A stretch of 64,000 nt of DNA from Treponema sp. UBA1793 (GTDB lineage: Bacteria; Spirochaetota; Spirochaetia; Treponematales; Treponemataceae). The notes beneath the pieces are model-generated. The model saw nothing but the letters and a program-made list of their open reading frames with translations. It was not told the DNA's origin and did no database searches. This document shows positions 16,279 to 24,390 of the stretch, in pieces (within the stretch, counting starts at the first letter, position 1; each line of letters opens with the position of its first letter). The stretch covers positions 41,057-105,056 of the forward strand of contig DCFX01000035.1 of the NCBI GenBank assembly GCA_002314445.1, written 5' to 3'. The translations under genes and the position numbers were made by a program.

Positions 16279-16941
16279 TTAACGGTTGGCAGATATCCTG
16301 TGCGACAGCCTGGTGCCGATCCACTGGATAAGTTCGACCATTATCAGGATGACGACCACTGCAATTGCCATCATTTCAGGCCTGAACCGCTGATAGCCGT
16401 AACGGATTGCAAGGTCGCCGAGACCGCCGCCGCCGATTGCACCAGCCATTGCAGAATACCCGATTAAATTAATAATTGTTAATGTAATACCGTCAATAAG
16501 GGCCGGCATTGATTCCGGAATAAGCACCTTGAGTATTATCTGCATCGTAGTGGATCCCATCGCGCGGGCAGCCTGAACGACTCCTGAATCAACTTCAGAA
16601 AGAGCTGATTCTATAATACGTGCGACAAACGGCGCTGCGGCAATCGAAAGTGGTACGATAGTCGCTTTCGTTCCGATACTCGTACCGACAAGGATGCGGG
16701 ACAGCGGAAACAGCAAAATCATGAGAATAATGAAAGGAAAAGAACGCAGCGCATTAACAATTCTCGTCAATACCTGATAAAGAACGGGACGCGGCTTTAT
16801 ACCCGCCTGAGGATCGCTTATACACAGCAATATGCCGAGCGGCAGTCCGAGCAGAAGACTGAATACAGTAGAAAAAACAACCATCTCAAATGTTTGAAGA
16901 GTCGCCTCATTTACAAGCATGAATATTTTGTGCAGATCCAT
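16279..16941 (-). CDS. metI: Methionine ABC transporter permease
   Basis: A 220-residue permease with five predicted membrane helices. The EAA loop (QAARAMGSTTMQIILKVLIPESMPALI) contacts the ATPase, and AGAIGGGGLGDLAIRYGYQRF is the characteristic MetI C-terminal segment. With MetN it imports methionine (D- or L-) or related compounds. It lies 2 nt after metN in the order thioesterase-metN-metI. No metQ substrate-binding lipoprotein is present on either side, so the binding protein must be encoded elsewhere. Substrate assignment rests on family resemblance and on the NIL domain in the neighbouring ATPase. Confidence 0.9.
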   Translation of the reverse strand: MDLHKIFMLVNEATLQTFEMVVFSTVFSLLLGLPLGILLCISDPQAGIKPRPVLYQVLTRIVNALRSFPFIILMILLFPLSRILVGTSIGTKATIVPLSIAAAPFVARIIESALSEVDSGVVQAARAMGSTTMQIILKVLIPESMPALIDGITLTIINLIGYSAMAGAIGGGGLGDLAIRYGYQRFRPEMMAIAVVVILIMVELIQWIGTRLSHRISANR

Positions 16942-16943
16942 TG

Positions 16944-17972
16944 TTACGCCTCCTCTACAATAATGCCTTCGGCTTTTAAATAGGCAACTGCCCGCTCAAC
17001 TTCCTCAGGTTTTCCGCTGATATCGGTAATGAGCGTGCCGATCCGGCTTGCAGGCAGCTCCTGTATGCCACCTGCGCGGATGTTGAATTCAACATCGAAT
17101 TTCCGTGCCATCCGGCTCAGTACAGGCTCGTCAGTAAGCCGGTTCGTAAACCGGAGAACATACTTTCCGCCACCGTCCGACCAGCGCACAATGCTGTCCC
17201 TGTCTGATACGACTGTATCAGTTTCCGGTGCAAGATTTGCAAGAAATTCCTTTGTCACTTCATTTTTCGGATGCAGAAATATATCTTTTACAGCGCCCTG
17301 CTCGACGACGCTTCCGTCGTGTACGACAGCAACCTGGCTGCATGCATCGCGCACGACTTCCATCTGATGTGTTATCATAACAACTGTAAGATTCATCTGC
17401 GCCTGAATTTTTCTGATAAGGTTCAATATCGATTTCGTTGTCTGCGGATCAAGGGCGCTTGTCGCTTCATCGCAGAACAAAATATCAGGGCTGTTGGCAA
17501 GCGCACGGGCTATTGCGATCCGCTGCTTCTGTCCGCCGGACAACGTGCTTATCGGAACGTTGCGCCTGTCGGCAAGATCAACGATTTCAAGCAATTCCAT
17601 AACGCGTGCATCTATTTCAGCTTTCGGAGTACCGCATATTTCAAGAGGATATGAAATATTCTGTCCTGCGGTACGGGACGAAAACAAATTGAAATTCTGA
17701 AAAATCATACCGATACACCGACGGCGCTGAATGAGCGCATTGCCCGTAAGATTGTCAACACGCTGACCGTCATACAGTACAGTACCGCTGTCCGGCGATT
17801 CAAGAAGGCTGACAAGCCTCACAAGCGTCGACTTTCCTGCACCGCTTTTTCCGATTATACCGAATATGCCGTTTGACGGGATATTCAGGCTTATATCGCG
17901 CACAGCATGAACTTCAGGAGATGTATGGCTCGTTTTGTATGTTTTTGCAAGGTTATTAAGAACTATTTCCAT
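16944..17972 (-). CDS. metN: Methionine ABC transporter ATP-binding protein with NIL domain
   Basis: A 342-residue ATPase. It has Walker A GKSGAGKST, Q-loop MIFQNFN, signature LSGGQKQRIAIARAL, Walker B DILFCDEATSALD and switch His in MITHQ. The last ~80 residues (from about 265) form the NIL/ACT-like domain that binds methionine and causes transinhibition in MetN proteins. It is located at the cytoplasmic face and powers MetI. It starts on a TAATG shared with the thioesterase stop. No S-box or T-box leader is possible in front of the operon, because the promoter lies directly at the first gene's start. Confidence 0.92.
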   Translation of the reverse strand: MEIVLNNLAKTYKTSHTSPEVHAVRDISLNIPSNGIFGIIGKSGAGKSTLVRLVSLLESPDSGTVLYDGQRVDNLTGNALIQRRRCIGMIFQNFNLFSSRTAGQNISYPLEICGTPKAEIDARVMELLEIVDLADRRNVPISTLSGGQKQRIAIARALANSPDILFCDEATSALDPQTTKSILNLIRKIQAQMNLTVVMITHQMEVVRDACSQVAVVHDGSVVEQGAVKDIFLHPKNEVTKEFLANLAPETDTVVSDRDSIVRWSDGGGKYVLRFTNRLTDEPVLSRMARKFDVEFNIRAGGIQELPASRIGTLITDISGKPEEVERAVAYLKAEGIIVEEA

Positions 17973-18397
17973 TATTGCACTGTCTCCTTTTTCTTCGGAA
18001 TCCCGTCGGGATACAGCCCTGAAACCATATATTTATCAGGAATTCTGGCCGGACGGCCGGCCTTAACGCTGGCCCAGGTCACATCCGCTGTCGCGCAGAT
18101 TGTACCATCTTCCTTGCGGACAGTCTGACGGAACGTACCCGATATAATGTTAAGCTTTACAGGCTCTACATCGATGAACAATCTGTCATCAAGGTACGCG
18201 GAAGACTTATAATTAATATCGATATGCGTAATGTATAAATAATAACCGTCTGCAACAAGATTTTTGTAATCAAACCCGATTTGATGCAGATACTCCATCC
18301 GACCGAATTCCAGATAATTCAAATAAACTGCATTATTAACATGCCCATATGAATCACACTCATATGTACGAACAACAAGTTGTGTTGAATATTTCAT
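17972..18397 (-). CDS. Acyl-CoA thioesterase, 4-hydroxybenzoyl-CoA thioesterase (YbgC-like) family
   Basis: A 141-residue single hotdog domain. The opening TYECDSYGHVNNAVYLNYLEFGRMEYL matches the YbgC/4HBT pattern, with D15 (in ECDSYGHVN) as the likely catalytic residue and His nearby. The substrate is probably an acyl-CoA or acyl-ACP thioester; the physiological one is unknown. It heads an operon with metN and metI, with no obvious biochemical link. The ATG at 18395-18397 sits 6 nt behind a TATAAT, with no Shine-Dalgarno. An ACP thioesterase is the main alternative. Confidence 0.85.
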   Translation of the reverse strand: MKYSTQLVVRTYECDSYGHVNNAVYLNYLEFGRMEYLHQIGFDYKNLVADGYYLYITHIDINYKSSAYLDDRLFIDVEPVKLNIISGTFRQTVRKEDGTICATADVTWASVKAGRPARIPDKYMVSGLYPDGIPKKKETVQ

Positions 18398-18403
18398 GGC
18401 AAC

Positions 18404-18432
18404 ATTATAGGAAGAAAATCCTTAAAACTCAA
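18404..18432 (-). promoter_or_regulatory. Promoter of thioesterase-metN-metI
   Basis: On the minus strand: TTGAGT (18432-18427), 17-nt spacer, TATAAT (18409-18404), then a 6-nt gap to the ATG. It is a strong promoter match and a predicted leaderless start. It begins only 12 nt after the stop of the preceding gene. Confidence 0.75.
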
Positions 18433-18444
18433 GACATAACGACA

Positions 18445-21069
18445 TCAGCGGAGCACCGAATCGACAAGTTTTTTAAATGCTGGGTCAAGCGCAATATTGG
18501 TATAAGCCAGGTCAGGCGATATGATGAATATACCATTTTTATCCTTAATAATCGCATCATCAGGGGCAGATTGTAAGTCGTACACATTATCGTTATTTGC
18601 ACCGAATGGAGTAAATACGAACGGAAAAGTTTCTTTTTCATCTGCAAGCGGTTTTACATCGAAGGGAACTGCAGACGACTCTGGTAATGACGTTTCAGCA
18701 TTTTCAGTCTCATCAAGTTCTTCAAAATCCGGCATAACTGGTTCCAAATCAAACATCGGATTGTCACCTGATTCAGCAGGAACGGATGATTCTACAGAAC
18801 TGAAACCCGGTATTTCGTGCAAATCTTCAGGATTAAACTGCGAATCTTCAACTCCGAATGATTCAAGACTGACATCTTCGGCAACAGCTGGTATTTCGTC
18901 CGTTTTTATACTGTCGTTTTCAGGGGGCATATTTTCATTTTCTTCATTAAGAAACGAATAATCAGGCGGTGGAACAGTATTAAAATCTGTCACTGCTTTA
19001 TTTTCTTCTTTCGGATAGTAATTCCTGCGTGCAGGCTCACCGAACTGGAGCGGCTCCGACATAAAGCCGTTATCCTCCGAGATCAAATTCTTCTTGTTTT
19101 CAGAGCTTATAAATTCGTCCACATCGACAGATTCCGCAGCAGGAACATTCAGGGCATCAGAGCTCTCAACATGTCCCGTCTCCGACATTTCCTTCTGAGA
19201 TTCAGTAGTCTCTGCAGACTCAATCTTTGTTATTTCTCCCCGTGATTTAACTGCCGCTGCTTCTGCTGAGGCAGCCTCAGACATTTTCCTCAGAGATTCT
19301 GCATCTCCCATCGGTTCTGCATCAGATGACTCTTCCTGCGGTACAATTTCTTCCGCCGGCTCCGCTTCAGGAATTTCTTCCGGTGATTCAAATTCTTCCG
19401 CAGGTTCTGCTTCTGAAACTTCCTCAAGCGGTTCCGCTTCTTCCACAGGCTCTGCCTCAGTAACTTCCTCAAGAGATTCTGTTTCTCCTATCGGCTCTGC
19501 TTCAGATGTCCCTTCCAGCGGTTCAATTTCTTCTGCTGATTCTGCTTCAGGAACTTCTTCCGGTGATTCAAATCCCTCCGCAGGTTCTGCTTCGGAAACT
19601 TCCTCAAGGACCTCTGCATCTTCTGCCGGCTCTGCCTCTGCCACTTCCTCAAGAGGTTCTGCTCTTTCGGCACTTTTTTGCATAACCGGCAGAGCTGTGT
19701 GTTGTGTACTTATACTGCCCTTCTGCAGAATTTCCTCAAGCATTCTGCGTATTTCCTGTTGATCCTGCAAAGGCCTTTGTACATTCTGACCTGCGAGTGC
19801 ATTTCCCGACTGAACGTTGAGCGCATTAATAATTTCATCCCAGCTTTTGTTAATAAGTGCATTTGTCTCGTCCAAATGCTTTTTTGCCCGACGCCCCAGG
19901 CTTTTCGTTATTTCAGAGGAAACATCCTGACGACGTCCGGCAATTTTTTTCGAGATATCATTCCAGTCGACGCTTTCTTTTTTCTCAAGATATTCATTTA
20001 CAAGCGCAAACTGGAAGCGTTTGATTCTGTCACGAATGACAACCATATCATCATGTCTCAGACTGAATACCATAAAGATAATGAGAAAGAGGGTAATAAA
20101 TACACTTACGAGCAGAAGAACCTGCACAGCCTGCGGCATCATGAACACAGAACCCTGATAAACACCGGAAACTTTTATGAAAGGATTTTCTTTACCGGAA
20201 ATCAGTATCCAGTCGGAATCAGTCTTGTCACCGCTGCCGGAAAAAGTCGAAACTATTCTATCAGGGCCTGCCGAATTACTCTGCCATTTTGACAACATTT
20301 GTTCTTCAATAACGTCACGGCCGACATTCGGCATGCCGAATACAAATCCGCCTGTTTTGCCATCGGCATCAGAAATAAGTACACACAGATTATTGACGGA
20401 AACCAGATTCTGCATGACAAGCATACGGTCAAAATCCTGAGAATCGACATAAAAAAGTATCGTACCCCGGTATGCCGCATATGAATCATAAAACGGAAAT
20501 GAAAAAATCAGCCTGCTGTTTTTCCCGTCAAACACAATGCGGTATTTTTCAGCATTACCCGTAAGTGAATCCGCTGCAGCAACTGCCGGAAATGGAAATT
20601 CAGACTCTCCTGACGGAGTCTTTAACTCATCGTAGTTTTTATACATACGGAGTGAGTCAGTCTGTTTTAAAACATCAGATGCATAAGTACTGAATTGTAT
20701 ATTCCTGCCATTCGCATCAACAAGGCGGATACCGTCCAGTCCCGGGGTTTCGGAAAACAGGTCTCCGGTAATTTTCGTACGCTGCCGGACATCTGCATCT
20801 GCCGGTTCCTGCGAAAGATACGTGGACACAATGGGATTGCCCGCATATGAATCAGTTCCTGTTCCGAACCGTTCGAGTAGAGTCTTTATGTATATTTCGC
20901 TGCTTTCAGATACCGTGTCGAGCTGTTTCCGAATCCCTGTTATTTTTGCCGGCTCATAAAAACGGGCTTCAATCGTTGAAAAAAGTCCGGCAAAGGCAGC
21001 AATAGTAAAACAGGCAAAAATGACAACAGTAATCAGAAGACTGACAGCGGTTTTTTGTCCTGAAGTCAC
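18445..21069 (-). CDS. Membrane-anchored sensor-like protein with acidic tandem repeats
   Basis: An 874-residue protein of unrecognised function. An N-terminal membrane helix (about 8-30) is followed by an extracytoplasmic region of about 260 residues resembling a cache/PDC sensor, a second membrane helix (about 295-325), a charged helical stretch, then an array of 15-residue acidic repeats (471-605) and a long acidic, proline-containing tail. There is no kinase, HAMP, methyl-accepting or GGDEF domain, so the output is unclear; it may be a structural or polar-localisation protein. The start is GTG with GGAG 5 nt upstream. It diverges from hflX. Antisense frames here are shadows. Confidence 0.6.
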   Translation of the reverse strand: MTSGQKTAVSLLITVVIFACFTIAAFAGLFSTIEARFYEPAKITGIRKQLDTVSESSEIYIKTLLERFGTGTDSYAGNPIVSTYLSQEPADADVRQRTKITGDLFSETPGLDGIRLVDANGRNIQFSTYASDVLKQTDSLRMYKNYDELKTPSGESEFPFPAVAAADSLTGNAEKYRIVFDGKNSRLIFSFPFYDSYAAYRGTILFYVDSQDFDRMLVMQNLVSVNNLCVLISDADGKTGGFVFGMPNVGRDVIEEQMLSKWQSNSAGPDRIVSTFSGSGDKTDSDWILISGKENPFIKVSGVYQGSVFMMPQAVQVLLLVSVFITLFLIIFMVFSLRHDDMVVIRDRIKRFQFALVNEYLEKKESVDWNDISKKIAGRRQDVSSEITKSLGRRAKKHLDETNALINKSWDEIINALNVQSGNALAGQNVQRPLQDQQEIRRMLEEILQKGSISTQHTALPVMQKSAERAEPLEEVAEAEPAEDAEVLEEVSEAEPAEGFESPEEVPEAESAEEIEPLEGTSEAEPIGETESLEEVTEAEPVEEAEPLEEVSEAEPAEEFESPEEIPEAEPAEEIVPQEESSDAEPMGDAESLRKMSEAASAEAAAVKSRGEITKIESAETTESQKEMSETGHVESSDALNVPAAESVDVDEFISSENKKNLISEDNGFMSEPLQFGEPARRNYYPKEENKAVTDFNTVPPPDYSFLNEENENMPPENDSIKTDEIPAVAEDVSLESFGVEDSQFNPEDLHEIPGFSSVESSVPAESGDNPMFDLEPVMPDFEELDETENAETSLPESSAVPFDVKPLADEKETFPFVFTPFGANNDNVYDLQSAPDDAIIKDKNGIFIISPDLAYTNIALDPAFKKLVDSVLR
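19255..19659 (-). repeat. In-frame tandem repeat: nine 45-nt units
   Basis: Nine units of 45 nt encode 15-residue repeats of the pattern ExLEEVxEAEPAEEx. Units 2-5 (19614-19435) and 6-9 (19434-19255) resemble each other in order, giving a 180-nt (60-residue) higher-order repeat. Two or three degenerate units follow towards 19140. The periodicity keeps the frame throughout. Confidence 0.8.
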
Positions 21070-21148
21070 AATATCTCCGCAATTAACTTTTACAAATAGT
21101 CTGCAAGTAGTCCTTACTTATCATCGGCGTATATCAGTAGAAATTTCA

Positions 21149-21177
21149 GTGATATTCTTTCTGAAATTCAGTATACT
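21149..21177 (+). promoter_or_regulatory. Promoter of hflX
   Basis: GTGATA (21149-21154), 17-nt spacer, TATACT (21172-21177), 7-nt gap to the ATG at 21185. No Shine-Dalgarno is present. The longer open frame from 21020 begins upstream of this promoter and inside the divergent gene, so it is not the real start. Confidence 0.6.
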
Positions 21178-21184
21178 GATAACA

Positions 21185-22432
21185 ATGGTAGAAATAAAAG
21201 AGGAACAGGAACGCAAAACGCGGTGCCTGCTCGTTGGAGCGCCCGGAGATAATCTTTCCGAGCTCAAAGGACTTGTTGATACACTCGGGATGGAAGTTGC
21301 ACAGGCACTTATTCTCGTGAGGCTTGAAATACAACCGGTTTACGGTATGGGGAAAGGCAAGGCTGCAGAGCTTGCAGCGCTTGCAAAAGAGATTCAGGCT
21401 GACTGTATTATTTTTGACTTTCAAATTGACCCGACAAAACAGCGGAACTGGGAAAAACTTACCGGCTTTCCGGTATTTGACAGAGAAGAAGTAATTCTGC
21501 AGATTTTTGCCCAGCGTGCACAAACTCACGAAGCTGTGCTTCAGGTTGATCTTGCCCGCCTCCAGTACTCACTGCCCCGGCTTGCCCATACATACGGCGA
21601 TATGGCGCGACAGCGCGGCGGCAGCTATGGTTCCAGAGGTACCGGTGAAACGCAGCTTGAACTTGATCAGCGGCAGGTGCGCGAGCGCATATATCAGACA
21701 AAGCAGGAACTGAAAATCGTGGCAAAAGGGCGCGAAACCCAGCGTAAACGCCGCGACCGCGTTCCTCTTCCGTCGTGCGCTCTTGTCGGCTACACGAATG
21801 CAGGTAAATCAAGTCTGCTCAACGCACTGACAGGTGCCGGTGTTTTTGTGGAAAACAAACTGTTTGCGACACTCGACCCTACAACTAAACGGTTGTCCCT
21901 TAAAGACGGCGGCAGCCTTCTGCTTACGGACACCGTCGGATTCATCAGCAACCTGCCGCATACGCTCGTCGACGCCTTTAAATCAACTCTCGAGGAAGCT
22001 GTAAAAGCAGACCTTCTTCTGCTTGTGATAGACGCTTCCGATCCTGAGGCGGAAAATCAGTACAAAACAGTCTGCAGCGTCCTTGATGAAATTGGTGCCG
22101 GAAAAAATCCCCGCATCGTTCTGCTCAACAAGATAGATAAACTTGATACCGACGGCATACAACTGGCGCAGCTCAAAGTCACATTTCCGGGTGCACTTTG
22201 CATAAGTGCAAAACAAAAATCAGGATTTGACGAACTGGCTGCACGGATGTCAGCGCTTCTTCTCGGAGAACAGCATGATTATATACTACCGGTTGCAGAG
22301 AAAACACTGCTTGCAGAGATCCGGAAAAACGGATTAATTCTGAGCGAAGAATGGATGGATGACGGTATTCACGTAACAGCCCGTACTTCCGGAAAACCGC
22401 TTGCGCTCATAACGCCGTATCTGGTACAGTAA
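21185..22432 (+). CDS. hflX: Ribosome-associated GTPase HflX
   Basis: A 415-residue TRAFAC GTPase that binds the large ribosomal subunit and splits stalled ribosomes. The N-terminal HflX domain contains the glycine-rich GMGKGKAAELA and the linker RGTGETQLELDQR. The G domain follows with G1 GYTNAGKSS, G2 TLDPT, G3 DTVGF and G4 NKIDK. The start is ATG 21185 (MVEIKEEQ), just behind a promoter. A FliL-like gene begins 4 nt after the stop, although a promoter candidate lies within the end of hflX. Length and motifs are normal for the family. Confidence 0.95.
   Translation: MVEIKEEQERKTRCLLVGAPGDNLSELKGLVDTLGMEVAQALILVRLEIQPVYGMGKGKAAELAALAKEIQADCIIFDFQIDPTKQRNWEKLTGFPVFDREEVILQIFAQRAQTHEAVLQVDLARLQYSLPRLAHTYGDMARQRGGSYGSRGTGETQLELDQRQVRERIYQTKQELKIVAKGRETQRKRRDRVPLPSCALVGYTNAGKSSLLNALTGAGVFVENKLFATLDPTTKRLSLKDGGSLLLTDTVGFISNLPHTLVDAFKSTLEEAVKADLLLLVIDASDPEAENQYKTVCSVLDEIGAGKNPRIVLLNKIDKLDTDGIQLAQLKVTFPGALCISAKQKSGFDELAARMSALLLGEQHDYILPVAEKTLLAEIRKNGLILSEEWMDDGIHVTARTSGKPLALITPYLVQ
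22401..22430 (+). promoter_or_regulatory. Candidate promoter inside the hflX 3' end
   Basis: TTGCGC (22401-22406), 18-nt spacer, TACAGT (22425-22430), 6-nt gap to the ATG at 22437. No Shine-Dalgarno is present. It fits the spacing seen at other predicted leaderless starts, but overlaps coding sequence, so confidence is moderate. Confidence 0.45.
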
Positions 22433-22436
22433 AAAC

Positions 22437-22937
22437 ATGAAACTGACTCTGAACCGCATACTCGGCATCACAGCAGCATCTCTTGCCGGTTTTATTATCG
22501 TTGTAACCGGCATTTCATTTGCCGTAAAAACCGCAAAGCCGGGAAAAAATCTGAGGGCAGCAGACCCCGAACCGGGTGAAATCATAAGCAGAAGTGACAA
22601 CGGAAACGGCAAAGTTGCGGCGTTTACGGGACTGGGCCGTATCCGTGCCGTCACAAAACCGGATCCGAGGAAAAGCAGCGGCATGGGAATACCTGTCGTC
22701 ATTACACCCTGGTTTTCCTATCCTGACGGCGATACAGTTTTTTATGAGGAACTTTCCCGGAAAAGCACTGCTATGCAGGTAATCATTTCACAGTATTTTT
22801 CCCATTACACGGAGGATGAACTCCGCTCTATGGGTGAAGAACGGATAAAAGCGGATCTGCTTGAACAGCTTAATGCCCGTTTTTCGCTTGGAAAAATCAT
22901 GGCAGTCTATTTCTCAGATTATATTTTTCTGGAATAA
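22437..22937 (+). CDS. FliL-like membrane protein
   Basis: A 166-residue protein with one N-terminal membrane helix (about 8-28), a variable linker and a C-terminal domain of about 80 residues. The last ~60 residues, including QVIISQYFSHYTEDEL, the charged helix ERIKADLLEQLNARFS and the final VYFSDYIFLE, follow the FliL pattern of a helix, a long charged helix and a VYFTxFxxQ strand. FliL proteins surround the flagellar stator. The flagellar fliL in spirochaetes normally lies with motility genes; this copy sits behind hflX, so it would be a paralogue or a stomatin-like periplasmic protein. Family assignment is by eye and moderate. Confidence 0.55.
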   Translation: MKLTLNRILGITAASLAGFIIVVTGISFAVKTAKPGKNLRAADPEPGEIISRSDNGNGKVAAFTGLGRIRAVTKPDPRKSSGMGIPVVITPWFSYPDGDTVFYEELSRKSTAMQVIISQYFSHYTEDELRSMGEERIKADLLEQLNARFSLGKIMAVYFSDYIFLE

Positions 22938-23000
22938 GCGCAACTTTTGATCAAAGAGAGTGTCTAACGGGGGAGACCTGAAAAAAAGAGGTATTATCAT

Positions 23001-23351
23001 ATGAACGAAACAGCATCATACGCAGCCCAAATAATAATAGCAATTGTCCCGATTGTTGGAATCGGCATCGGCGGTATAGTCATCTTTTTCTATATTTTAT
23101 GGCGCCACCACGAAATAAAACTCCAGATAAAAACAGGAACGTATAATCCGCCTAAATTCGACTATAAAACATTTTCTCTGCTCTGCGGACTCCTCCTTAC
23201 ATCAGTCGGCGCCATTCTTACGCTCGTATTTGCCATTATAGATCATTTTTCTTATACGCTGCTCGGAGGCCTCATTCCTTTTGCCGCAGGTATTTCATTC
23301 CTGCTGTTCTATAAATTGAATCCGGATTTTCATAAAAAAGATGGCAAATGA
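23001..23351 (+). CDS. Small membrane protein upstream of the ECF sigma factor
   Basis: A 116-residue protein with three hydrophobic segments (about 10-32, 58-80, 85-105). The polar stretch HHEIKLQIKTGTYNPPKF between the first and second is probably cytoplasmic. AGAGG lies 9 nt before the ATG. It overlaps the sigma-factor gene by 11 nt, so the three genes form one unit. I do not recognise the family with certainty; similar small membrane proteins accompany ECF sigma/anti-sigma pairs. A sensory or auxiliary role in the same circuit is an inference from position. Confidence 0.6.
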   Translation: MNETASYAAQIIIAIVPIVGIGIGGIVIFFYILWRHHEIKLQIKTGTYNPPKFDYKTFSLLCGLLLTSVGAILTLVFAIIDHFSYTLLGGLIPFAAGISFLLFYKLNPDFHKKDGK

Positions 23352-23919
23352 GCTGCTCTCCGAAATTGAGCATTCCATAATAAAAAAGCGTGATGCACTT
23401 CTTGTAAAATCAACACTCTCCGGTGACAAGAATGCGTTTGCAAAACTCATGAGCGCGTACAAACAGCGGATATTTGCCCTCGGCATGAGTTTTTTCAAAA
23501 ACGAAGCCGACGCAGATGATTTTGTGCAGGATGTATTCATCAAAGCATATACTCACATAGATTCATTCAAAGGCAACTCGCTCTTTTCAACGTGGCTTAT
23601 CAGGATAGCATATAATACGGCAATCAATTCAATAAACAGGCGTAAGGAATACCTTCCGCTTGTTGACGAAGAAATTATCGTATCGACAGATACTTCCCCG
23701 GAAGAACGCCAGATCCGCCTTGCAACAAAAGAAGCTGTACATGAGGCGCTGAATGAACTTCCGGAGAAATACGCAGTTTGTCTTGACATGTATTTTTCAT
23801 ATGATATTCCATATATGGAAATAAGTGAAATTACAGGGTTTCCTGTAAATACAATTAAATCACATATTTTCCGCGCAAAAAAAATTCTACGGAAAAAGCT
23901 GGAGGAACTGGTAAAATGA
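23341..23919 (+). CDS. ECF RNA polymerase sigma factor
   Basis: A 192-residue sigma-70 family protein of ECF type. Region 2 spans about 25-100 (AYKQRIFALGMSFFKNEADADDFVQDVFIKAY, then STWLIRIAYN) and region 4 about 125-185 (LPEKYAVCLDMYFSYDIPYMEISEITGFPVNTIKSHIFRAKK), with a helix-turn-helix. There is no region 3. It is encoded directly before a zinc-binding anti-sigma gene with a 4-nt overlap, the classic arrangement. The target promoter cannot be read from one window. The start ATG lies within the end of the preceding gene. Confidence 0.93.
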   Translation: MANELLSEIEHSIIKKRDALLVKSTLSGDKNAFAKLMSAYKQRIFALGMSFFKNEADADDFVQDVFIKAYTHIDSFKGNSLFSTWLIRIAYNTAINSINRRKEYLPLVDEEIIVSTDTSPEERQIRLATKEAVHEALNELPEKYAVCLDMYFSYDIPYMEISEITGFPVNTIKSHIFRAKKILRKKLEELVK

Positions 23920-24374
23920 ATAACGAAAAATGCAATAAAATCATGGATCAATATCTTGAACTCGACAGAGGACAACATCTTCCTTTATCCCTGACGATGC
24001 ATCTCCTTTTCTGCAAAAAGTGCCGCAGGGAAATCAAATGCATGGCTCATGCAGAAAAAATTCTCCACGAACCGATACGAATTCCTGTTCCGCTTACAGA
24101 CAATACGATTGAGTCTGTACTCCTTACAATTGATCCGCAGTTTTCAGATTTGAAATTAAAAAATCCCATATCAATGGTAAACTGGATAATAAGCGGTATT
24201 CTTATGATTCTGTTTATGGTTGCATTTGCATTTTCTACGAACAGCAACAAAGATCTTGACGTAGCCATGAGCCTCGTGTTTGCAGGCTGCGTCATTACTT
24301 ACATACTGATATTCGTATTCAGCAACATAGAGTTTTTCGTGAAGAAAATTAATACCATGAAAATGGCTGTTTAA
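23916..24374 (+). CDS. Zinc-finger anti-sigma factor, membrane-bound
   Basis: A 152-residue protein. The N-terminal half carries the ZAS-type motif H-x3-C-x2-C (HLLFCKKC, about residues 26-33), preceded by CNKIMDQYLELD, as in anti-sigma factors that hold ECF sigma factors. Two hydrophobic helices follow (about 87-107 and 115-138), placing the sigma-binding part in the cytoplasm and leaving only a short loop outside. It overlaps the sigma gene by 4 nt. Release presumably requires a membrane signal; with almost no periplasmic domain, the upstream membrane protein may supply sensing. Confidence 0.8.
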   Translation: MNNEKCNKIMDQYLELDRGQHLPLSLTMHLLFCKKCRREIKCMAHAEKILHEPIRIPVPLTDNTIESVLLTIDPQFSDLKLKNPISMVNWIISGILMILFMVAFAFSTNSNKDLDVAMSLVFAGCVITYILIFVFSNIEFFVKKINTMKMAV

Positions 24375-24390
24375 GTCCGGAACAAAATGT

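Noticed and set aside
17972..18445. A methionine riboswitch (S-box/SAM) or T-box in front of metN-metI.
   Set aside because: The operon promoter lies directly at the first start codon and there are only 47 nt to the preceding stop, leaving no room for a leader RNA.
19255..19659. Regular 45-nt repeats that could suggest a CRISPR-like or satellite array.
   Set aside because: The units are contiguous without spacers, diverge at codon level, keep the frame and encode an acidic repeat within a long gene.
21020..21184. ATG 21020 start for hflX.
   Set aside because: It overlaps the divergent gene's 5' end and lies upstream of the promoter; the family start aligns with ATG 21185.
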